64,000 nucleotides of DNA. It comes from Apostichopus japonicus. Its lineage: Eukaryota > Echinodermata > Holothuroidea > Aspidochirotida > Stichopodidae. Below the pieces are notes generated by a model, which saw nothing but the letters and a program-made list of their open reading frames with translations, had not been told where the DNA came from and ran no database searches. The stretch lies in contig NC_092563.1 of assembly GCF_037975245.1 (NCBI RefSeq), forward strand, positions 30,159,960 to 30,223,959, written 5' to 3'. Shown here piece by piece: positions 48,001 to 64,000 of this stretch. The position numbers were made by a program, and so were the translations under genes. Position 1 is the first letter of the stretch, and each line of letters begins with the position of its first letter.

Positions 48001-49704
48001 ATCACATGTACCATCAATATTACAGGTAACTAACTTATTGCAGGTCGAGGTCTTATCATATTGCCTACAGTTCTGGATGGATGCCACAGAAGGACTAATT
48101 AGTTAGGTGAAACTTTGATCGTATTTAGTGGTTTTTACTAAATCTGGTTGCCTCGGATTTGACTATCATTGCCTATTACTAGGCTAAGATCGATCTAGGC
48201 CTACCTGTAAACAATTTGATTAAGCTGTAGAGGTCGGGTGAGAGAGAGTGACTCGAGACAGTCAAAGAGCACACAACACAACCGATGTCAGAGCTGAACT
48301 GACTTGTATTTTCCTTGTACCACACCCACTGTACTCTTCTAGTACCACCTCAGCATTCCAGATTTCCAAACTATAGCCTTTGTAATCATCTATTATGTAA
48401 TCATCTATTGTTCCCGTGCCTTGTTGTAATGGCTAGATGGAATGCTGAGGTGGTACTAGAACAGTACAGTGGGTGTGGTACAAGGAAAATACAAGTCAGT
48501 TCAGCTCTAACATCGGTTGCGTTGTGTGCTCTTTGACTGTCTCGAGTATCTCTCTCTCACCCGACCTCTACAAAGCTAATATAGGTGATATATATGGTGA
48601 TATACAGTAACTTCTTCAATTGCAACTAGTTTAATCTACAAAGCCGTTACAGAAACGGCCAACATTGCCACAGTGAACCAAGGAAACATCAATTGTTTCA
48701 TTTTGAGACATTTGTTCTGAATTATTTCACACATTTAGCCACAATTATATGGTAAACTTCAACGCATGCACAACTTACAGGAAACTTGTCCTTGCTTCAA
48801 GCAGTTTAACTCCCAAACTAAGCTTTACAACTAATAGGCCTAATTCTCTCCATTTTAGCCTTTAGGCCTAGGAGGATTTTGTTAAATCATCCATCAAGTC
48901 ACATAGCAAACTAACGATTGAACTAACCACTACAATGAGCAAGTGTCACCACATTTATCATCTAAAATAATGTTAATGCATAGGGCCTCACAAATTGATG
49001 GTAGCCTATACCATCAATTATTAATAATCATAGTTTTTCATGCTATAGTCAGTATTGCGAAGTTCGGAACACTGCAAAGTTCGGACACCCCTAAGAAATA
49101 CACGATTTCCCCATGACAACCTACAGCAAGAGCCAATTGCACAAAAAACTATGAAGCTACAGTTATTTTCTCTCCAAAATGAAATGATTTATACCATGAG
49201 ATATAGTTTTGGGATGTTTTAAGGCTTAGGTGTCCGAACTTCGCAGTGTCCATGCTACCAGTAGCCCTACCAGTACAGATGATACAATGTTCACGATGAC
49301 AATCAGAGAATATGTTGAATGCGTCCAAGCACAGAAATATGTCTGATTGACATTAAATGTCCCGGCAATTTTTATTTTCGAGACACGAATTCTATCCAGT
49401 GCCCTGTGTAGACCTAGCCTAGCTTTTAAGTTTTAGAACTAGCCTAGCTTATATAAAAGCGTTTACAGCTACTGTGCCACTGGCTAATGTTAGGCTATAC
49501 CCGAGGTCTATGTCTGTACTAACGTTAGGCAGCAGATGCACAAAATGGTAAGCTATACTATACTAGTGGTATTCAACAGTTTCAGCCCTACCTGCTGAAA
49601 GTATTATTGCAATTTTTATCCTGATTTGGCTTTTTAACAATGGATTTCGTTTTCAAATATCTGTCTTCAACTTCATCCAACAAATCGTCGATATCATCAG
49701 CCAT
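45073..49704 (-). CDS. CFAP418: Cilia- and flagella-associated protein 418 (C8orf37 family), complete
   Basis: Five exons on the minus strand (49704-49592, 47735-47642, 46901-46750, 45775-45627, 45176-45073) join in phase to 203 residues plus TAA. The N terminus [13 protein letters not shown] and an internal acidic [10 protein letters not shown] motif match the family's repeated short acidic motif. The conserved C-terminal domain is intact: [11 protein letters not shown] (residues 122-132), [13 protein letters not shown] (142-154), [17 protein letters not shown] and a final WVCGKH before Pro-Thr. Human C8orf37 is a ciliary-base and photoreceptor protein mutated in retinal dystrophies and Bardet-Biedl-like disease; a ciliary role is inferred here by homology. 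Size is close to the human protein (about 207 residues). The conserved cysteines suggest metal binding, which is not proven. Intron 1 carries two inverted-repeat elements. Confidence 0.95.
45377..45583. repeat. Tandem duplication of about 103 bp, two copies
   Basis: Two copies, each with CCCAAGTT.ACACACATTCG, CATACAACAGAGTATGGGAT and CACTCACAATACAGTT, follow each other in the last CFAP418 intron. They differ by a few substitutions. Confidence 0.9.
48228..48570. mobile_element. Long inverted repeat, MITE or foldback element
   Basis: Arms of about 133 bp (48228-48360 and 48438-48570) are nearly perfect reverse complements around a 77-bp centre. The ends read TAGAGGTCGGGTGAGAGAGA and its complement, ending CCCGACCTCTA. 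The outermost TA on both sides would fit the TA target of Tc1/mariner elements, but with such symmetric ends the boundary cannot be proven. The element lies in intron 1 of CFAP418 and has no coding capacity. Confidence 0.85.
49069..49249. mobile_element. Small inverted-repeat element (MITE-like)
   Basis: The left end ACACTGCAAAGTTCGGACAC matches the reverse complement of the right end (GTGTCCGAACTTCGCAGTGT) with one difference, and the match extends towards CCTAAG. A further copy of GCGAAGTTCGGA sits just outside the left end. It is about 181 bp long with no reading frame, in CFAP418 intron 1. The target duplication is not clear. Confidence 0.7.
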
Positions 49705-50165
49705 GGTAACACAAGCCGTTTACGCAAGTTAAAGAGTCTTCCTGGCAAATTAGTTGCCCTGGGTGAAGACATATGGAACGCCAAAACATCGCAACCGCAT
49801 CGTTGATTCGTACGTGATAGTTATAGTTAGTGGTATTGCGGATGCAGCTAACCGGTGCAGGAGTAATACACGTCCGCTGTGCGGGCAAACGTGAGATTAG
49901 ATCATGTGACTGGGAAATGTAACGATATTTTGGCCAGGCTATTCCAACAACTACGTGCCTTACTGTGTGTTCATATATGTTCATATCGAATATAGAACAA
50001 TAGTAAAACCCTTCAACGATGGGCCTACGAGGCTACGAGCTGCACTTTCCAATGCAAATTTCATGGCAATATTTTGCAATTATCTGTGTTTATCATAAAT
50101 TAAAATAAAATAAAACTGTTATCAAACTGCTTATCCACTACAGAGCCTCTGTAAAAGAATGTGTA

Positions 50166-50500
50166 AAAGTAAGTGGCCTGACGTTTCGATCCTATAGCAG
50201 GATCTTCTTCAAAGGCTAAATGACAAGTAACAGTAACAGAAGGGACAAACACATGCACAGAATACAGACAGGTTAATCAGCATGGTGAACACAAAGAGAT
50301 GGATGCAAGGGGATTAGTAGACAAGAGATGGAGATAAATTCATAGTTGTCTCTGTGACTAGTTTCCATATTTTGACTTTCTACGTTCGCGAACTGAGGAT
50401 TATGGCGGCGTGTATACATCTTGACGCAAACACGGCAATGAGTTGAATAATCTAGAATAGCGAAAAAACTTCCAGCCTCTAAGGAGATTCGAACCCGGGC
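50166..50500 (-). mobile_element. Composite SINE-like remnant with Penelope-type motif
   Basis: Read on the minus strand, a tRNA-type B box GGTTCGAATC (50495-50486) within GGCCCGGGTTCGAATCTCC is followed about 270 bp later by TTTGAAGAAGATCCTGC..GGATCGAAACGTC (about 50,212-50,178), bounded by AGCCT and AGGCC. The latter resembles a Penelope-like terminal repeat with a decayed hammerhead layout: GATCC/GGATC stem, then GAAAC and GTC. The core C3 is T and one extra A is present. No clear A box. Whether both motifs belong to one element is inferred. Confidence 0.45.
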
Positions 50501-50529
50501 CTTTCGCACTACATGCGGTAATATTGCTA

Positions 50530-51150
50530 CCGTATTCAATATGTAATGATATCATTACATTAATTGATGATATCATTTAATATTTAATGGTATCTGTAAC
50601 AAACTTTATGATATCTTATTTATCTATAATTGATGAAGGATAATTGATCATATCTTAACTTCATTGTTCATATCAGTATTCGAATTGTTGATATTACACA
50701 TAGTTTAGCTAGCTTAAATAGATGACTTATTCAATATTTCATCAATGCATAGAGGTATCATGAATTCGTTTACAGATATCCCGACATGAATTAATGATAT
50801 CAATAAACACAAGTACATTCACGATTTGAACTATATTTAATGTTAGGCCTATCATTCATTCGAAGTCTTGATATCATTAAATCGAATTACTGATATCATC
50901 AAGTATGATGTACATATCAAGAGTTCAACCGTATTAAATGATACCATTAATTTGAATTCTTGATATCATTAATTCGATTTTTAATGAGATCATCAAATCT
51001 GACGTTAATATCACGGATTGACCATATTTAAACATATAATTAATTCGAATTCTTTATATCATTAATTCGATTTAATGATATCATCAAATTTGCCGTACAT
51101 ATCACAAGTCCAGTCATGATATTTGATGATATTAATACTTGTTGAATTGA
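50530..51150. repeat. AT-rich tract with many degenerate GATATC palindromes
   Basis: More than a dozen copies of TGATATCAT or near variants recur at irregular 20-50 bp spacing, often next to TTAATTCGAATT. The tract looks like a decayed tandem array and recalls, without matching in detail, the 21-bp GATATC array at 33,940. Confidence 0.7.
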
Positions 51151-53632
51151 TGACATCATATGATACTGCTTGTTTGAATGTTTTCCTGTTCATTGTATTG
51201 ACAATGTCGTTTTTTTTCCAGTTATTTTGTATCACATTGGTCCAATTTCCATCCTGATGGCTCGTTCTGTTGCTGTGACAAAAAACATCTGTTTGGTGAG
51301 TCCATGAATGACATCACATATTTAATTGCGCAATGCATTGAAGTGAATAAACTTTTTCACCTTTTTTTTATATCCCAACAACAGGACAACCAAGGCTACT
51401 GTGAGTTGGATCAATGTGCCTCGTTTTACAAGCTCTGTATTAAATATTGTTTTACATACTCAGCCTTTGTTATCCCCTAAGTAAAATTTGGAGGGACCCG
51501 AACTCCAAACTAGTAGCATGACCACTTGGCATTCCAAAACATCGATTCCATCCGGGGTAGTTTAGTTCTTTGCGATAGAAGCTGTATCTGTTTTTACCTC
51601 CATGGTATAATGAATACTCTCCTGTCTCCTCTTTTTTGGTGCGGACAACTCATGAGTACTCCTATAACCCAATACAGGTTTGACAATAGGATAAGGAAAG
51701 GAATGTGGAAGTTAAGAACCTCTCCGTTACACAATCAAATCGGTAGATTAGGCCCGCATGCTATGTAATCATGCGTCTGATAGCCACAGTTTACAATGGG
51801 AAACAAAGGCATAAGTCTGTATCATGATTGGAGGGGAGGGAGATTAACCGATACAATCCCTCCATGAATGCAATTACACCATCTGACCAGAAGCTGGCCG
51901 AAAGGTGTTTCCTATGGAACGCTAAAATAGTTCAGTGGCGTAGAATCTTGCTGATTGTGGAATTTAATTTTTAGTGATGTTCTATGTAGCAACATCATCA
52001 TCGGTGTACTAGCTGATTGCAGTCGAGCAGAAGAGGGGGTGGGGTGGGGGTGGGAGACAGAGTTCGCTTATAAAGACGGTACAGAGGGTATAGAGGACGG
52101 GGAGTAAGACTGCATCTTGGGAATACCAGCTTTCAAGGTGATGTGATAGGAGAGGGGTGTTTGAAGAGATATGAATGGATCTGGATTCGAGTAGAGTAGC
52201 TATGTTATGCTATTAGAGAAATGAAAGTGAAGATAACATTTGATGACATCTTAAGATGGGGATGAGTCCTCCAAGGTGTAGGAGAACAGCCGATACGAAA
52301 GGGGTTTATGGAAACTGGGAGGAGAAGCAAGGCAGCGTTCCAATCGGAAAGGGAAACTGGTTGGTGAGCTGAACTTATGAGTGATATTTCAAATTTGACG
52401 GTCAATATCGTTTGTGAAGATATTGTATATAAAAGTTACCTTTATATATAGAGGATGAAAATGCTGTTTAAGTTGTTTTCCAGTAATTTTATTTGATCAT
52501 CATGATCAATATGGATATTTCCATTATCATCCTTCACTGAGGACATCTATATTCTCAAGGTTATATGGTTTATAACTGGGTTAATTATATATTCCATGAA
52601 ATGCCGATCAGCATTTCTTACATAATGGTCAACATTGTCAGCAACAAACCGGACAACTGGTCTGAAACAACTCATTCACAAAACCACCCGCGTTTTAGAT
52701 AAACGTGTGGGTAGTGTTTTAATAATTTGCCATAATAGTCTTTATTTCATATTGCATGAAATTAATAATGAAAATTCAGTGTAACAATATTACTTTGTTA
52801 ATTGTACCGGTATGTATGTATATAAGCAATACTGGCATTACTAGTTCAGGTGGGTTCACGGGGTGTTCTTGAAGTGGGCATTAAATTAAATCTGTTGTTC
52901 GTGACATAAGACAGACAAATGCATACTAGGCTTGTTGGCACTCATTAAATTATTCATACAAAACGTCACTGACAGTAGTATTCAGTGGACTGAAAACGTC
53001 GGATCCTATCCCTGGGGGCATTAAAACGTTGGATACCCTAGTTCACTGAACCCCATAAACCGCCCATTAGTACACCTCTGTAATTATACGTTGGGTTTTC
53101 CAGTGATGAGGATTACTTTTGCTTCTAAACCTTGGTTACATCGTCGTTGAAAATAAACCGCCATATCTTCTTCAAGATCTGATGACGGTATCTTGTCATT
53201 TTCCTTGAGTAACATCAGGCTTATGCCTGCATGCATGGTTATATCTCCCAGGAGTCGTTAAACTCTGTTATTCAGTTTTAATAGTATACCAACTCTTGTC
53301 TGATGTCTACATTAAAACTCTGACGATAGATTGCGTCTGCAGCATGTGCATCATTTAACTTGTTTTAACCCTATTGGCCCTTTCAGTTTCGTTTTTACAG
53401 ACAAAAAACCTATACTGGCTTTTTTTATTATTATTAAAATCTGAAGAAAAAAATATTGACATACAAACCAGGCAATGTTAATTTTTAATTAAATTTAAAT
53501 TAATTAGTTTCTGATCGCAGAGTAGGTATTAGACTGTTTCAAATATAGCTTTACGTAACTTCCAATATAGTTCTTGATGCAATAGCTTCTCAATCATTGT
53601 ACATGGTATGCCGCAGTCACCGTGACTGATTG

Positions 53633-53861
53633 TACGGAGAACCAAACGTTCCATAAATGTCGAAACAGAAAGTGAAGTGTCCAAGTTAATATATGATGCG
53701 ATGTCAACATGTTACAATTCCATATGAAATTTCGAAACAAATGCAATATGTCATTACGTTCATCAACATATCAAATTCAACATTAGCATGATATGTCTAT
53801 ACGGGATTGTAACATGTTGATATCAAACTTTCGACATTTATGAAAAGTTTGGCTCTCCGTA
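53633..53861. mobile_element. TA-bounded MITE candidate (Tc1/mariner-like)
   Basis: Ends TACGGAGAACCAAACGTTCC and, in reverse complement, TACGGAGAGCCAAACTTTTC, both continuing into ATAAATGTCGAAA. Interior sequence (CAACATGTTACAATTCC and GGATTGTAACATGTTGA) is also inverted, so the 229-bp element is largely a hairpin. The terminal TA on both ends would suit a Tc1/mariner target site. No coding capacity. Confidence 0.75.
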
Positions 53862-56098
53862 TGCGCCGATGTGCCAAAATTATAGCACGATGTCAAAGTT
53901 GTATCTAGCCAGGAAATGTTGACATGACCAATGTATAGAAGCGTCATGCTGTTACAAGTTTTCGATATGCTTATGTTGAATTTTAATGGACGTTGAAACT
54001 TAAAGTTTCATATAGTCTCTGTATATTTGCAGTTTCAGAGGCTAGCTGCGTAGGCGACTTATTCTGAGCCTGTCACGGCGCTAATATGCGCCCTCACGTT
54101 TTAGGTACCTACATGACTATACTCTTTGGTGTGTTGCCCGCCCAAAATAACACCATGCACAACCAAAAAGTTCTTCCTAATACTGCAAGCAATCCACGCG
54201 AACTACTATAATGCGTAATTGAAGGCAAATAAAGTTCTAGTTTTTATTTACATCTGCAGTTTGTGTTGAATTTGCAACTGTGTTGTTATTGTAATACTGT
54301 CTGACATAGCTCAAAATGGTACAATCTCTGAGTGCTTCGCCCCTTAGACCCCACCGGGGCTTTGAAATAAATTCTATAGAAATTAAATTTCTATTCGGAC
54401 ACATTTTGCTTATACACTCGCTACAAGATGTAGCTGAAAGTGTTTCAGCTAGGCTCCTGAGATACATTCCAAAGAAACGTAAATGCGATTCTTCAGTTTC
54501 TGACGAGTATTTTGGCGATACGAGTGCTGCAGCTTCTATGGGCCACTCCGCTCCCAGTCAATGATAATGTACAGTTGTAATTACAAAGCAACTTATGTTT
54601 GATTATTTTTCGAAACGTTGATCAGCTAGTCGCTAGAAGTCGATCTCGAATTTATTAAATTAACATCCCTCTTGAAAAATGGTAAATAAATGACTCTGTT
54701 ACATGACATTTACGTTTTGTGACGATTTTAAATTTCATGCAACAAATACAATTTTAATAAATTTAAATTAGATTCACCGATGACGTGTATGTGGGGGCAG
54801 AGAGAGGGGACCTTAGTTTGCCCGTGGTGTGCACTTTATACCTGTGTGTTCACTTCCAAATGTTTGCCCCTCAAGCTGTTAGCTCCCTCACTCCCCCCCC
54901 CCCTGGAACTTCACAGTTCTCCCGTCCCAAGTATTAGACTATGTCCGCGGTATAGAAGGCCAATGGTTTCATCGTTGTCACTTTTCAGCGTATATTTAGT
55001 TTTCCGCGTTCATATCGTAACAAATTGGGAACTTGCGTAAAAGACAGAAAAGTTCAAGAACTGTCAGTAGATAACTGCATTCGGTTTCTTTTTCTTTGGA
55101 CCGGGGGGGGGGGGCAGTTGCAACTCCAAAGTTTCTGATGGAAAACTGATGGGAATCTTGAGCAAGTACAGCGGTTATATGGGACGCCGAAACTTTCAGA
55201 AACGACGCTTTCCATACATGGGTGCTACTTGAAATGGTTTGGTCCCGATCTGAGGGACAGTCATCATTCCCTTCACCCTTTTACTGTTGAACCTACACGG
55301 ATACTCTGCAATCCATTAACACGATACAGCATGCTATAAAGTGTGGTCTTGTCTTGTTTTTCTCTCCCCTCCTTTTTTAAAGTATTTATTACTTTCATTC
55401 CTTGCACAAGATAATCACACTTATTAAATGCCATTTGTGTTCATTGTGATTATTTAGTAAGCTGAATTATGTGTTTTGGACAGGTTTGTCAGACACTGAG
55501 TGAGGTGGTCACCGTCGAACCATTCAAAAACATGGAAAAGCTATCATGACTTAAGGTTTTTATAGAAAGTTGGTCCCTGGTAGTCGGTATGACCTTTGTA
55601 CCTAAGTTTAATGATATGCGCACGAGGTGAACTCATGAAGGATCAAAGATGATACATCCCAAGATGTATCGCGTTGGAACCTCACTATAGAAGAGAAAAG
55701 CTTTTTAGTTCTACATAATTCAAAGAAGGGCTGCAATGTTTCTGGAGGCTTCAATTATTGGACCAAAATGAATTTCAAACATTCTAAGTCACTTTCAATG
55801 AACAAGTCTAGAGTTAGAAGACGAATCATAAATGTTGGGTTAACCGATAGAGTACAGTTTTTCACATCTTGAAGTTATGGTCTTTGTGATCATGCGTGTA
55901 TCTCATGACAATGTGATGTATACGTGACCTCTGGCAGAATACTAAACATTAGTGTCCACGGGGCAGCATACAAACGAATAATCTACACTGTACGACGATC
56001 CACACTCGCGCCTACGAAGTAATAGTGCTAGTTCCACGATAAACCGTGTTTGCGATTGTTCTGCTACCAAACGGTGACAACTTACGTACATGTGGAAA

Positions 56099-63869
<7,771 letters not shown>

Positions 63870-64000
63870 GTAAGTCTCAGAAGAAAGTGTTAAATATTAA
63901 ATTGATAAAGGAACAGTGTTTTTTGTTTGGGTTTGAAATGTTAAAATCATCTTTCTTTATTATGTCTGTGATGTTCTGTGTTTAATGTCATGTCTTGCCA

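Larger units (their letters stand above)
49705..56098. other. Intergenic region between divergent CFAP418 and GOT2 genes
   Basis: No supported protein gene. It contains a SINE/Penelope-like segment (50.17-50.50 kb), a GATATC-rich AT tract (50.53-51.15 kb) and a TA-bounded MITE (53.63-53.86 kb). The stretch at about 54,320-54,570 is open on both strands but has no credible homology; its start (CTTCGCCCCTTAGACCCCAC) has the look of transposon-derived sequence. The two promoters should lie at the ends, but no core elements were identifiable. Confidence 0.6.

Noticed and set aside
50473-50535. A functional tRNA gene on the minus strand
   Set aside because: A B-box-like sequence is present, but no A box and no acceptor or anticodon cloverleaf could be drawn; a SINE remnant fits better.
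54237-54564. Minus-strand peptide with GLRGEAL, resembling the MutL-family GFRGEAL motif, and an opposite-strand frame of 82 residues
   Set aside because: Only one short motif matches; surrounding residues do not fit MLH/PMS proteins and no flanking exons were found. The DNA at this point looks transposon-like.

Overview
This is a eukaryotic, clearly metazoan, genomic window. Its genes are split by GT-AG introns and matched to animal proteins by hand-translated exons. The sequence is AT-rich and introns run from a few hundred bases to nearly 10 kb. Microsatellites, minisatellites and small inverted-repeat (MITE-like) transposons are abundant. Gene content and repeat style suggest a marine invertebrate, and an echinoderm would fit, but the window alone does not fix the species. 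No prokaryotic, plasmid, phage or CRISPR features were seen.

Five protein-coding genes can be supported. (1) 3,766-19,863 (+): the 3' part of an SNRK-like kinase gene. It holds the end of the regulatory region and a long disordered tail ending in CCRLI; the kinase domain lies upstream of the window. (2) 24,528-32,653 (-): a complete nine-exon alkaline phosphatase of 552 residues, with signal peptide, all recognisable metal and catalytic motifs and a GPI-type C terminus. (3) 38,649-41,880 (+): a complete small gene (184 residues) for a predicted FGF/IL-1-like beta-trefoil protein without a signal peptide. (4) 45,073-49,704 (-): a complete five-exon CFAP418 (C8orf37) orthologue, 203 residues. 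(5) 56,099-63,869 (+): the first seven exons of mitochondrial aspartate aminotransferase (GOT2), running off the right edge. Genes 1/2 and 3/4 are convergent; 2/3 and 4/5 are divergent. I see no functional linkage between them; this is an ordinary animal gene neighbourhood.

Region by region: 1-1,850 is a composite 30-bp minisatellite with a recurring spacer, probably inside an upstream SNRK intron. 3,928-13,803 is a large SNRK intron holding a 105-bp tandem repeat, TA repeats, a perfect 170-bp palindrome carrying hammerhead-ribozyme-like sequence on both strands, and a TTAA-flanked inverted-repeat element. 14,045-19,012 holds partial copies of a SNRK exon end, an ATC microsatellite and a 0.9-kb array of 18-bp units. 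19,930-24,427 is intergenic. 32,654-38,642 holds a 21-bp palindromic array and a hAT-like MITE with an exact 8-bp target duplication. 49,705-56,098 is intergenic with SINE/Penelope-like remnants, a GATATC-rich AT tract and a TA-bounded MITE. GOT2 introns contain a 32-bp minisatellite with higher-order structure.

The strongest items for follow-up are the ribozyme-like palindrome at 11,488-11,657, the leaderless beta-trefoil gene at 38.6-41.9 kb, the tandemly multiplied exon end with splice donor at 13,967-14,297, and the hAT-like MITE at 34,281-35,231.
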